From contig CAIVPF010000063.1 of NCBI GenBank assembly GCA_903907745.1, forward strand, positions 1 through 64,000: 64,000 bases of DNA, in the 5' to 3' direction. Source of the stretch: an uncultured Cytophagaceae bacterium. Its GTDB lineage: Bacteria > Bacteroidota > Bacteroidia > Cytophagales > Spirosomataceae. Below, piece after piece: positions 48,763 to 60,200 of this stretch (the first letter of the stretch is position 1; each line of letters begins with the position of its first letter). Below the pieces are notes generated by a model. It had not been told where the DNA came from, did not search any database, and saw only the letters and a program-made list of their open reading frames with translations. The position numbers and the translations under genes are program-made.

Positions 48763-51738
48763 TCAACGATTATTTTTATCCCCCACTAATTTCAGCAAAT
48801 AGTCTATTTTTTTGCTCTGTGCTTCTAATTGCTTTTGTTGCTCTTGGATGGCCTTCGTTAATACCGGGATCAAATTAGCATACGTAATTCCTAAAATTTC
48901 GCCCTTTTCAAGATTCCCCTCAATCCCTGTAATAACTTCAGGAACAAGCTTATTTACCTCCTGTGCGATAAATCCAACTTGTTTTAGTTCATTACTTATT
49001 AACGTGTACTCCACAGGCCTTAGTTGCATCACCGTAGACAAACCGTAATGGGTATCCGTGATATTTTTCTTTATCCGAACATCCGAGGCAGAGGTCCAGC
49101 CCACCTGCCCCCCAATTTTATAAACCATACTATTCCCCAACACCACGGTATTACTATTGGTTGCCCGCGCATTATATCCAATCACCGTCGTATTAAATAA
49201 ATTATTTGACGATACATCCGCGTTAACCCCTATTATGGTATTTCTATTTCCAGTGGTAATCGCATTTCCAGCCCCGGGCCCAATACCAATATTTTCCTCA
49301 CCCGTCGTATTATTTAACAAAGTATAAAACCCAATACCCGTATTTCGTATCCCACTCTTATTACTTTGCAGCGAAGAATATCCGACGGCCGTATTGTGAT
49401 ACCCATTTGTATTGTAAAAAAGTGAATAAGACCCCAAAGCCGTATTGTAATAACCCTCATTATTATTTGGGAGCGATTGATACCCAAGGGCTGTATTTCC
49501 ATCACCCAACGTATTATTTAATAGCGATTTATACCCATTGGCAGTATTATATTTTCCTGATTTATTATTCGTAAGCGAATAATAGCCACTCGCGGTGTTC
49601 CCTATACCATCGGTATTTTGTTGCAACGAAAACATCCCAATAGCAGTATTTTCATATCCAGTCTCATTAAAAATTAACGAATAACTCCCAAAAGACGTAT
49701 TTCGATACCCTGTCGTATTCATTTTCAGTGAAGAATATCCAAAAGCTGAGTTGTCGTATCCTGTCGTATTATTTTGCAAAGAAAATGCCCCATGAGCTGA
49801 ATTTCGAACTCCGGTTGTATTAGATTGTAGCGAATAAGATCCCATCGCCGAATTATAAGAACCAATTAATGTCGGATTCGTCTTTGATGTATTACTTTTT
49901 AACGCATTATATCCCAAGGCCGTATTATCCGTACCTGCCAAATTTGATTTCAACGAAGAATAACCAAGCGCCGTATTTCGAACGCCTACATTGCCGCGCA
50001 TGGATAAATTTCCGATGGAGGTATTGGTCGTATCTCCCCCGCCATTGCCAACGACAATTCCGTTTGCGGTTAACTCATAATTTCCTAAATCAACCGACCT
50101 TGTCGCTCCCGTATAAGGTACACCGGCATTTCCACTAACTGAACTAATCGCCGTGGCGACAAAAGAAGTAGTGGCAATTTTGGAAGAATTGTCCAAAGGT
50201 GATTGAGTTACAGCCATTGTTCCGGTTGGCAAACTTGGAGTTCCAATGAAACCAGGGGAATCAAGTGCCGCTTTCCCATCCAAGGCCGTTTGCATGGCCA
50301 GAGAGATGGGTTTGGCAGCATCGGAGGTATTGTCGACATTGGCGAGCCCAACCATCGATTTGCTTATTCCACTAACCATACCCGTAAAACTTGGTGAATT
50401 TTTATCTGCCTTCGCATCCACCGCCGTTTGTAACGCGATTCCTTGAGTCGCTTGGTCTACATATACTTTTACCGCTCGTTGACTCGGATATAAATCGTCA
50501 CTCGTTCCCAAGCCTACGGACGTCGATTTGTTGGCTACATTTTCTTTCAACAAAAGGGCCGGCACCGAAGGCGAAGTGGCAGTGCCTGCTAAATCGCCAG
50601 CTAATTGAATTTTACCAGGGGCCCAAGTAGTGGCATCGGCGACACCCGTACCCACGGCATTGTAAATCGCATTGTCAACATAGGCCTTAGCCGCCTTTTG
50701 ACTTGGATACAATTGGTCCGATGGACTAGCACCCCCGAGGTTAATGGCAATGGATTTATTCGAAATTAATTCCACATCACCTGTAAGCGTACCTATTGTT
50801 GAATTTGCCGAATTCAATTGCCCTTGCATTTCACTGATTTGCCCGCTTAATGTCGAGGTACTGGCATTCATTTGATTCCGAGTATTCGTTAATAGGCTCT
50901 GTTGCTCATTTATTTTTCCTTCCATGGCTACGATAGCGTTCGTGTTGGATACCAATTGGCCCCCTAGGTCCCTGATCGATTGATTAACGATCAAAAATGC
51001 CTCATCATTTGCTTTTTTATTTTCCAAAATACGTTGATTCGCCAAACCAATAAGCACCGAATTTGACTCAATATCCGCTCGATTGGATTTAATTTCAGCG
51101 GTATGACTTACGATATTGGCTGTATTCGTTTTTATATCAAACGTATTCTTTAAAATGTCAGCTGTATTCGTTTTGATGTCAATCTTCAGCGGATCCAGAT
51201 CCTTTGGGATTAAGTATCCGGCATCATTGACAAATTGCGATAATTTGGTAGGAGAGTCCCGAACATTTTTATAGTCTACCGCCTCCGCATACAGCGCATA
51301 GGGCGTGTAATGCAAGGTCTGTGAACTTACCTGTTTAAAGTTTTTACAGGAATCGAAGCTCACGCTGACGATCAGTTTTTTGACATTCGCATTCCAAACG
51401 ACACTTTCAAAATTCGAATAAGCAATGGTGCTATTGGAGGCTTGTGGCTGCGTCGGACTTCCTGCACCGATATCGACACTGACTAAGCCAAATTCATCGG
51501 TAGTAACTTGTTGGGTTTCTTCATAATCCAGTCCTCCAGAGGAATTTAGGAGGCTAAATCGTAAACAGACATTTCCTTTGTTAAGCGGTTGGGTTTCTAT
51601 TCGGGCGCCTGGGATATCAATTGCTTTGGGGTCTACAATCACCGCTTGGTAATTTATAGTTTTTTTGCTCGTTTGACCCATGGCGCTTAGGCCAACAAGA
51701 CCGAACAAGAGGATGAATAATTGCTTATGGATATTCAT
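48763..51738 (-). CDS. Secreted tail-fibre-like protein with C-terminal S74 chaperone domain
   Basis: 991 residues. Signal peptide (LFILLFGLVGLSAMGQ), then an N-domain (about 20-170: INYQAVIVDPKAIDIPGA...YALYAEAVDYKN) shared with the 2199-residue protein at 54.2 kb. A coiled coil (170-330) and phage-collar-like repeats (ATSPSVPALLLKEN, DDLYPSQRAVKVYVDQA) follow. About 14 copies of a 17-residue repeat (NTAIGMFSLQQNTDGIG and similar) cover about 570-840. The C-terminus is a peptidase S74 domain beginning SDVRIKKNI, with S885 and K890 in the catalytic spacing of endosialidase chaperones. It should trimerise and self-cleave. Probably a surface adhesin (inference). Confidence 0.85.
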   Translation of the reverse strand: MNIHKQLFILLFGLVGLSAMGQTSKKTINYQAVIVDPKAIDIPGARIETQPLNKGNVCLRFSLLNSSGGLDYEETQQVTTDEFGLVSVDIGAGSPTQPQASNSTIAYSNFESVVWNANVKKLIVSVSFDSCKNFKQVSSQTLHYTPYALYAEAVDYKNVRDSPTKLSQFVNDAGYLIPKDLDPLKIDIKTNTADILKNTFDIKTNTANIVSHTAEIKSNRADIESNSVLIGLANQRILENKKANDEAFLIVNQSIRDLGGQLVSNTNAIVAMEGKINEQQSLLTNTRNQMNASTSTLSGQISEMQGQLNSANSTIGTLTGDVELISNKSIAINLGGASPSDQLYPSQKAAKAYVDNAIYNAVGTGVADATTWAPGKIQLAGDLAGTATSPSVPALLLKENVANKSTSVGLGTSDDLYPSQRAVKVYVDQATQGIALQTAVDAKADKNSPSFTGMVSGISKSMVGLANVDNTSDAAKPISLAMQTALDGKAALDSPGFIGTPSLPTGTMAVTQSPLDNSSKIATTSFVATAISSVSGNAGVPYTGATRSVDLGNYELTANGIVVGNGGGDTTNTSIGNLSMRGNVGVRNTALGYSSLKSNLAGTDNTALGYNALKSNTSKTNPTLIGSYNSAMGSYSLQSNTTGVRNSAHGAFSLQNNTTGYDNSAFGYSSLKMNTTGYRNTSFGSYSLIFNETGYENTAIGMFSLQQNTDGIGNTASGYYSLTNNKSGKYNTANGYKSLLNNTLGDGNTALGYQSLPNNNEGYYNTALGSYSLFYNTNGYHNTAVGYSSLQSNKSGIRNTGIGFYTLLNNTTGEENIGIGPGAGNAITTGNRNTIIGVNADVSSNNLFNTTVIGYNARATNSNTVVLGNSMVYKIGGQVGWTSASDVRIKKNITDTHYGLSTVMQLRPVEYTLISNELKQVGFIAQEVNKLVPEVITGIEGNLEKGEILGITYANLIPVLTKAIQEQQKQLEAQSKKIDYLLKLVGDKNNR

Positions 51739-51839
51739 GGGACGTATTGTTTATAAAAATTAAATGGAATACAAAGACCGAATCATCTGCACCTAGAGGA
51801 GGTCAGCAGAACCCAAAAGCACAAGAAAATGGGAAAAGC

Positions 51840-52133
51840 CTACTTTTTCACAATCGTGGTTGTAGGAGTGTACAATCCACTCGTCAACACGTTGATCAGT
51901 CCATCCACAAACGTATGCGTGACCGTAACTTGGTAATTTTTAGCATCGCCAGCCATCCTAACAGGATCAGATACTTTAATGGGTGCTAAACCCGCCACGA
52001 CATAATGATTTTTTTCAACGACCATCACTCCCGTTTGGGGACCGTTTCCTACCGTGTAGGATAAGGTATAGCAAGAAGCCATACTCAAGCATAAAAAAGA
52101 AAACACTGTACAGGTAACGAATTTGTTTTTCAT
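51840..52133 (-). CDS. Bor/Iss-like lipoprotein
   Basis: 97 residues. Lipoprotein signal FSFLCLSMASC (C21) followed by YTLSYTVGNGPQTGV, HYVVAGL, and a C-terminal THTFVDGLINVLTSGLYTPT. This last stretch matches the conserved tail of phage lambda Bor (TFVNGLLGFITLGIYTP in that family). Bor is an outer-membrane lipoprotein linked to serum resistance in E. coli; the role here is unknown. It sits between a FISUMP gene and the S74-domain gene on the same strand. Confidence 0.75.
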   Translation of the reverse strand: MKNKFVTCTVFSFLCLSMASCYTLSYTVGNGPQTGVMVVEKNHYVVAGLAPIKVSDPVRMAGDAKNYQVTVTHTFVDGLINVLTSGLYTPTTTIVKK

Positions 52134-52239
52134 AAGATATAAGGTTAGGCTGCCTACTCTACGATACTTTTTCGGCTTTTTCTGGGTTTTAAATATTTGT
52201 TTTATTTAGGTTAGTGAAAAGCTTATTTTTCTACTGATT

Positions 52240-53277
52240 TTATTTCGCAATGCAACGTAATGAATATCTCATTCTATAATGGTTAGCATTTTGGTATGCT
52301 CCTTGACCAGGCCAAAACCTTATTTCTTTAGCGCTAAAAGTATCTTGTCGGTCTGTTGTCCAAAAAACAGTTTTTGAAGAATTTAATGTTGTACTACCAT
52401 TTTCATAAACACCCGCTTGTGGGATTTTTAGGAATGAACTAAAGGTACCTGAAGCAATATTGGTGGCAGTATTCGTATTTGTTATTAATCCAGCATTTAT
52501 CATTCCATTTAACTCAGCCGTCCATTCATACGTGTTTGGAACCCTAGTGCCATAAGGGCAGGGATTATTGACCCCTCCGTTCGTATCATTCCAAGGTTGT
52601 ACATTCCAGGTACTACCTGTTTTCGAATTCCAATTTGCGTCACTTGTCCAAGACTTGTCATTGACATAGTTAAATGAATTTGTAATATAATATGTACTTG
52701 GGGTGGTATAGGTAGGCAAAGGCGTTGAGGTTGATGGAGCTGACCTTAAAGCTCCACCATCATTAGATCTGCCCCATTGATATAAATCTCCAAATGAGGC
52801 TGCATCGGTTGAACTTGTAGCTACTTGTGTAGCGCCTAAATTTCGATCCATCCATATTCTATTGGTGTAGGGGGAGGTCACGGTGCCATAAGTTGAAAAG
52901 CTAGTTGAAGTTCCATAGGCCGTACCTTGGCTATTGGTGGCATAGGCGCGCACATAATACGTGGTACCTTGAGTGAGGTTAATCAAAGAACTTGTATATG
53001 TCCCAATGCTTGTACCCCCATCGGTTGTCACATTATCGCTTGTCGTAGGGTTTTGATTGCTGTTACTGTAGCAGATTCCGGAGGTAATTATCGACGAACC
53101 TCCCATTGTACTGATCGTACCACTCATCGAAGCACTATATGGACCAATATTTGAAACAGAAGATGTACTAACAGACGGAAATGCAAGAACCGTCTTTTGC
53201 ATAAACCCAACGGGGATCACTTGGGCATTTGCGCCAAGAGTATAAAAGATCAATAAAAGAGAGATGCGTTTTTTCAT
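52240..53277 (-). CDS. FISUMP-type surface protein 1
   Basis: 345 residues. Signal peptide to AQ, then the short motif VIPVGFMQK, a fibronectin-III-like region ending GTTYYVRAYATNSQGTAYG, and the FISUMP (Fibrobacter succinogenes major paralogous) domain from NRIWMDRNLGATQV to GVYENGSTTLNSS and RMRYSLRCIAK. The domain is common in surface proteins of Bacteroidota. The nearest neighbour is a similar gene (10 bases apart), the two sharing the VIPVGFMQK motif. Confidence 0.85.
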   Translation of the reverse strand: MKKRISLLLIFYTLGANAQVIPVGFMQKTVLAFPSVSTSSVSNIGPYSASMSGTISTMGGSSIITSGICYSNSNQNPTTSDNVTTDGGTSIGTYTSSLINLTQGTTYYVRAYATNSQGTAYGTSTSFSTYGTVTSPYTNRIWMDRNLGATQVATSSTDAASFGDLYQWGRSNDGGALRSAPSTSTPLPTYTTPSTYYITNSFNYVNDKSWTSDANWNSKTGSTWNVQPWNDTNGGVNNPCPYGTRVPNTYEWTAELNGMINAGLITNTNTATNIASGTFSSFLKIPQAGVYENGSTTLNSSKTVFWTTDRQDTFSAKEIRFWPGQGAYQNANHYRMRYSLRCIAK

Positions 53278-53286
53278 GAAATTACT

Positions 53287-54222
53287 TTAATCTTTTACTA
53301 AGCGAACAGACATACCATTGGTTTTTGAATAACTTCCCACGTCAAGGAAACCTGCAGTAACATGCAAAATTCTCCAATAAGCATTTAATGAGTTTATAGG
53401 ATCGGCATCAGAAGTCCAAAACCACCCACTTGTCCCTTTGGCTTCAAATGAGACACTAGCATTTAAAGCACCGCCTGGTAGTCCTGTAAATCCAGTCGAG
53501 TTCGTTCCATAATTTGCCCCCCATTCAGCACTTGTAGACTTTAGTGAACTTGACGAATTACTTGCAAGTGTGGTATATTCTGCCTTAGTAGGGATATGCC
53601 AACCAAGTGGTGCCAAACCTCTGGAATCGTTAACAGCATACCAACTATATAGCTTCCCAAATATAGTTCCATTGGCAGCATCCCAATTATAGTAAGTCCA
53701 TGCTCCAATTCCCGCGTTTTTTGCAGCAATCCATTCGGAAGCATTTGAAGCATAGGTAATTGGGTCTCCATTCCTGTAGGTGGTTACTTCTAAATTTCTA
53801 TTAGACCAAATTTGAGTTCCAATAGTAACACCATTGGGTCCGGAGGTCCAAAAGCTTATCTCATCGCCATAGCTTATCGCAGACGAATTTTGGGCGTACG
53901 CGCGTACATAATATTTGTTCACTTCAGCTAAACCAGTCAAATTACTCGAAAAAACACCTGATCCAGCCCCTTGATTTGTTTTTGTTGTTAACGCGATTGT
54001 AGGATTAATCGATGTACTCCAAACAACTCCTTTGGCAGTAATTGATTTTCCACCGTCTGAAGTCACATTTCCACCTGAACTGGCAGAGGTTGACGTAATC
54101 GATGTAACCTGGCTTGTGGAAACCAAAAGGGGTACGGCTTTCTGCATAAACCCAACAGGAATCACTTGTGCCAACAAGCAGTTCCCGGTTATTAGCAAGC
54201 ATAGAATGAGCCAATCTTTCAT
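53287..54222 (-). CDS. FISUMP-type surface protein 2
   Basis: 311 residues from ATG 54222; an upstream frame overlaps the large gene and lacks a signal peptide at its end. Signal peptide WLILCLLITGNCLLAQ is followed by VIPVGFMQKAV, an Fn3-like block (NKYYVRAYAQNSSAISYGDE), then FISUMP elements TIGTQIWSNRNLEVTTYRNG, LYSWYAVNDSRGLAPLGWHI and NGMSVRLVKD at the C-terminus. The second FISUMP gene follows 10 bases later and the 2199-residue gene ends one base upstream, so they are likely one transcript. Confidence 0.85.
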   Translation of the reverse strand: MKDWLILCLLITGNCLLAQVIPVGFMQKAVPLLVSTSQVTSITSTSASSGGNVTSDGGKSITAKGVVWSTSINPTIALTTKTNQGAGSGVFSSNLTGLAEVNKYYVRAYAQNSSAISYGDEISFWTSGPNGVTIGTQIWSNRNLEVTTYRNGDPITYASNASEWIAAKNAGIGAWTYYNWDAANGTIFGKLYSWYAVNDSRGLAPLGWHIPTKAEYTTLASNSSSSLKSTSAEWGANYGTNSTGFTGLPGGALNASVSFEAKGTSGWFWTSDADPINSLNAYWRILHVTAGFLDVGSYSKTNGMSVRLVKD

Positions 54223-54223
54223 A

Positions 54224-57200
54224 TTAGAAATTTTGAACAGCCGAGGCAAAATAGGTGGTACCGTCATAAACCAGCGTGATGATATCTGTCTTTCCACTCG
54301 TTGCGGTGATCGTTGGCGCTGAACCTCCTGACCATTTCCATGCGGCCGGGAAAGCAACCGTATAGGTTCCCCCCTGAATGATTTCTATGAGATAAGTTCC
54401 GGCCACGGCATTGCTTATGGATAGCGTCGTTATATTCGTACCTAAGCTAATTTTAAAAATATTACCGGTCGAAAAATCGATAGAAGTAGATGTCGTTGCT
54501 GTCGTTGAAGCTGGCACAGTGGTTACATAATTTTTAGCGGTGATGGCTCCGGTAACACTAGCGATTGGGATGGTTACGGTTCCGGAAAAAGTTGGACCTG
54601 CTAATGGGGCGGCTCCCGAAATATCCGCCACGGGAATAGTACTCACTGTGCTTAAGGCAGATGTACCATTTCCTTTGACATAGCCACTCGTCAATGTGCT
54701 CGCGCCCGTTCCTCCCGCTGTAACAGGAAGGGTTCCGGTGGTTAAAGCACTGGTGCTCGATGCATATACAGCTCCACCGCTGGTAAAGGTGCTTAGCCCT
54801 GTTCCTCCATTAGCAACAGGTAATGTACCTGTTACTCCTGAAGATAAAGGTAATCCAGTTGCATTCGTCAAGGTACCTGATGCAGGTGTTCCTAAGATTG
54901 GAGCAGAAAACGTAGCATTGGTTAATGTCTTATTGGTCAAGGTCTCCGTTCCGGTTAGGGTTGCTAAAGTTCCTGTTGTTGGTAAAGTAAGCGAAGTTGT
55001 GGCCGTTGAGGTTAAAGTGGTAGCAAAAGCGCCTAAGGTAGTGAAATCACCTGCGATAGAAATATTGCCTCCTAGGGTGATTGTCTTTCCCGTATTGGCC
55101 ACGCCAGTTCCCCCATATTGTCCTGCTATGACGGTAGCATTCCAGGTACCGGTGCCAATGGTACCCACGGTAGTTAATGAACTTGAACCTGCTAATGGCG
55201 AAGCACCAACCGAACTATAATCAATCGTTTTGGCAGCTGAACCATTAAAGGTGGTTCCTGATGCGGCCCCACCACTGCTGGCAAAGGTGATGGCATTCAC
55301 AACTGAACCAGCACTTCCACTCGTATTTTGGTTTAATGTAGGAATGTCTGCTGCTACCAAAGCCCTGAAACTCGGTGTTCCCGCTGAACCATTAGGTGAG
55401 GATAATACATAATTTGCAGTTTGAGAGGTATAAGGGGCAATATAGTCCGTCCCGGCTTGTGCGATTGTTGGCACACCTGTACTCGTTGTATTTTTCAATA
55501 ATCCAGTTGATAATCCTGCCAACGAAGTTCCATTAATTTTACCCACTAACGTAGCGGATTGTGTTCCCGTTACATCACCTCCTAGATTCCCGGAAAAACT
55601 TGTCGCTGAAGTAGCTGTGGACGCATTTCCTGTTACATTCCCAGTTACATTTCCTGTCAAAGGTCCCGAGAATGCGGAAGCAGTAATCGTTCCCGCACTA
55701 AAGTTTCCATTGGCATCTCGTGCTACGATGGCGCTTACGGTATTGGCATTGGTTGCTGTAGTTGCCGAATTGCTCACTTTGCCTGCTGTGGAGAGGGTTG
55801 CCAATTTAGTATCGGCTATAGCTGCAGTGGATGAAATGTCTGCATTAACAATTTCTCCATTCCCAATTTTTGCACTGGTAATCGAATTGTCTGCCAAATC
55901 CACGGTCGTAATTGTCCCATCTGAGATCTTTGCGCTCGTTACTGCATCACCTGCCAAATCCGCGGTCGCAATTGTCCCATCTAAAATCTTTGCGCTCGTT
56001 ACTGCATCACCTGCCAAATCCGCGGTCGCAATTGTCCCATCTAAGATCTTTGCGCTCGTTACTGCATTCGCGTCTATTTTGCCGGTTGTTACAGCTAAGT
56101 CCGCTAATTTCACGGTGCTAATCGCTGCATTCGAAATCACGGGTGAGGAAGCACTGCTGTTGGTTCCACCTAAATCACCCGATAATTGAATTTTACCCGT
56201 CGCCGTTGTCGTAGCATCTGGCGCCCCTGCGGCGACACTATTCGTTACGAAAGCGGTTGTGGCGATTTGGGTGGTATTGGTTCCGGTGCTGGCGGTTGGC
56301 GCTTCCGGTGTTCCACTTAGAATAGGGCTCGTATCCATGACAAATTTGGTCCCTGAACCAGTTTGAGAGGTTATAGAGGTCGCGTTACCATTACTCGTAA
56401 TGGGCCCGGTCAAATTCGCATTTGTGGTTACCGTGGCTGCATTACCCGTTACACTTCCCGCGATTGGATTTGTGACTGTTAAATTTGCCAAAGTTCCCAC
56501 AGTTGTTAGGGATGAACTCAAAACGCTTGCATTCAATGTCGAACCTGTCAATGTCCCCGCGGCGGCCGTTACCGTGATGTCGGTTGAACCGTCAAATGCG
56601 GTGCCGTTGATATTTTTGGAAGTAGCTAATACACTAGCTGTGGACGCATTTCCAGTTACGTTTCCTGTAACATTCCCAGTTACATTTCCTGTCAATGCTC
56701 CCGAGAATGCGGAAGCAGTAATCGTTCCCGCACTAAAATTTCCATTGGCATCTCGTGCTACGATGGCGCTTAGGGTATTGGCATTGGTGGCCGTAGTTGC
56801 CGAATTGCTCACCTTACCTGCGGTGGAGAGGGTTGCCAATTTGGTATCAGCTATCGCCGCTGTCGCTGAAATGTCTGCATTATCAATTTCCCCATTCGCA
56901 ATTTTTACACTGGTAATCGAATTGTCTGCTAAATCCGCGGTGACAATGGTTCCATCTAAAATCTTTGTGCTCGTTACCGCATCAGCTGCCAAATCCGCGG
57001 AGACAATGGTTCCATCTAAAATCTTTGCGCTCGTTACTGCATTCGCGTCTATTTTGCCTGTTGTTACAGCTAAGTCCGCTAATTTCACGGTGCTAATCGC
57101 TGCATTCGAAATCACGGGTGAGGAAGCACTACTGCTCGGTCCACCTAAATCTCCGGCTAGTTTAATTTTCCCTAAGGTCAAATCATCCGCATTTGGGGTT

Positions 57201-60200
57201 CCTCCCGAGGTTACTTGATTATCTACATACGTTTTTATCGCCTTGACAGATGGGTATTTTTCATCTGAAGCCGCATCTGATTGAACATCAATGGATTTAT
57301 TTGCTATCGATTCTTTTGCCGTTAGTGCATTTATAGTGGCTTGCGAAACAGGTTTGTTTGCATCGCTTGTGTTGTCAACATTTGATAAATCCACCATATT
57401 TTTTGAGATCCCAAATACAGTTCCTGTAAATGTGGTAGTACCTGTAAAGGTAGGAGAGGCTTTGGGTGCCTTGAGATCCAAGGCGTTTTGGGCTAAATTG
57501 GAAATAGGTTTGTCAGCATCTGAGGTGTTATCTACATTAGCCAAATTAACCATGCTTTTTGAAAGTCCGCCAACGCTTCCTGTAAACGTGGGATTATTAA
57601 TGGGTGCTTTATCCGTTAAACCAGGCACAGTAGGCGAGGAGGCTGTTCCTCCCAAATCTCCCGTTAATTTTATCTTTCCTGCGGTGCTGCTCGTAGCATC
57701 TACAACTTCCGTAGCAATTTTGGAATCCACATAGGCTTTGTTGGCCGCATCCGTAGAACTGGATGGCGCATCGGTAATGAATATTTTTTTACCGGTTGGC
57801 ACCGTGAGGTTTCCAGTCATAGTACTTCCGGCCAATTGGACATAACGGGCATCCGTGGCAGGTAGGTTGGCCGTCACCTCATTCCAATTCGACCCATCTG
57901 AAATAAAGGTTCTTCCATCATTAATGGCGGTGCCATCACCTGAAACCACATAGATATCTCCATTTGTTCCAACATTCGCTGGAAGATTTACCAACGTACC
58001 CGTAGACACACTTCCAAAACTTATCGTCACCTCACCCGTAGAATTTGGTAAGGTACCATTTACCTTCCTGATGGCTCCTGTGACATCAGCTACTGGAATA
58101 CTACTCACGGTAGATAAGGCAGATATGCCATTTCCTTTCACATATCCACTTAAGGAACTGTTTCCAGTTCCGCCATTAACCACGTCTACGATTCCCGTGA
58201 CATTCGCAGCATTTCCTGAAATGCTACCGCTTACTTTTCCTCCGGATACACTTAAGATTTTATCGCTGGTAATGGCGCCATTGGCTATGTCAATACTAGC
58301 AATCGTTCCATCTAAAATTTTGGTACTTGTGATGGCACCCGTGCTGATGCTAGGTGAAGCGGCTGTTCCACTAAGATCACCCGTTAATTTAATTTTCCCC
58401 GCTACGGAACTAGTCGCATCCGCGATGGTCGCCGCGCTTACTTGGTTGTCGACATAGGTCTTGACAGCCTTTTGACTTGGATAGAAAATATCGGAACTAC
58501 TGAATGCACCTAGATCCGTGGATGTCGATTTATTTGATAGGTCTTCCTTTAAAGTCAAAGCTGTGTTAACATCAATTGAATTAGCTTTTAGGGCTAAACC
58601 TGGGACCGTTGGCGCCGAAGCCGTTCCCCCTAAATCTCCGGCCAATTGTATTTTACCTTTGGTCGAATGATTCGCATCCACGATCGTGGCGGAGGCTACT
58701 TGATTATCCACATAAGTTTTTACCGCTTTTTGGGTGGGATAGGCAATGTCAGAACTATTTAAATCACCCAAGGTTCGCGAGATCGCCTTATTTGTCGCAT
58801 CTTCTTTGGCAGTTAAAGCCGTTTGTGTAGCTGTGGAAACAGGTTTATTCACATCGCTTGTATTGTCGACATTCCCTAAGTCCACCATAGCTTTTGTAAT
58901 TCCTCCCACGGTTCCCGTGAAGGTCGGGTTATTCAAAGGCGCTTTTAAGTTCAAAGAATTGCTGACATCCGTTGCATTTGCCTTTAATGCCAAAGAACTT
59001 GTTAAATCTGAGCTATTTGCCTTCAGTGCTAGGCCGCTTGTGACATCCGAAGCATTTGCTTTTAATGCCAAAGCCGTGCTGACATCCGCCGAGTTCGCTT
59101 TTAAGGCCAAACCCGGTACGGTCGGCGCTGCAGCGCTTCCTGCTAAATCGCCGGCCAACTGAATCTTTCCTTTGGTCGATCCATCCGCATCGGCAATCGT
59201 AGCCGAAGCCACTTGCGCATCGACGTAAGCCTTTACGGCTTTTTGACTCGGATAAAGCGCATCACTCGTTCCTAATGAAGTGGTAGTGGATTTATTGGAA
59301 GCATCTTCTTTTAAAGCCATGGCATAAGTCACATCGGATGAATTCGCCTTTAATCCTAAGGCGGTAGTGACGTCCGCCGAGTTCGCTTTTAAGGCCAAAC
59401 CCGGTACGGTCGGCGCATCTGCCGTACCTCCTAGATCACCGGTTAATTTGAGTTTCCCCTTCGTAGCGGAGGAGGCATCTGCCGTGCCAGCGGCGGTTAG
59501 TAATTGGACAAATTCCGTAGTTGCAAGTCTGGTAGAATTATCGCTGGCGGATTGTGTGACGCCAACCGTTCCCGCGGGTAAATTAGGCGTTCCCGTAAAT
59601 ATCGGTGAGTTTTTATCTGCCTTCGCTTCCACCGCTGCTTGCAATGCGATACCTTGCGTGGCTTGATCTACATAGACTTTGACTGCGTTTTGTGTTGGGT
59701 ACAATTCATTGCTGGTTCCCAAAGTCGTGGAAGTGGATTTGTTCGATATACTTTCTTTAATGGCAAGGCCTGGTACGGTTGGGGAAGAGGCCGTTCCAGC
59801 TAAATCTCCGGCTAATTTTAATTTACCTGCTGCCAATGTCGTCGCATCCGGTACTCCTGAACCCACTGCCTCGTAAATCGCATTGTCAACATAGGCCTTC
59901 GCGGCTTTTTGACTTGGATATAATCGGTCGGAAGGGTTCGCGCCTCCTAAATTGGAGGCGGTAGATTTATTGGCCAAAACTTCCGCATCACTGGTCAAAC
60001 TGGAGACGGTTGATACGGTGGAATTCACTTGATTTTGTAAACCACTGATTTGATAACTGAAATTCGAGTTTGTGGTGTTAATTTGGTTTCGGTTATCATT
60101 AATCTGATTTTGTTGGTCAGATAATTTTCCTTCCATGGAGCTAATCGAATTTGTATTCGAAAGAACTTTTGTTCCTAAGCCTGTGATGCTTTGGTTGACT

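Noticed and set aside
54696-59876. Several long plus-strand frames opposite the giant gene, up to 272 codons
   Set aside because: They are low-complexity Val/Ala/Pro-rich antisense frames that arise from the repetitive codons of the minus-strand gene; none has a sensible start, signal or family.
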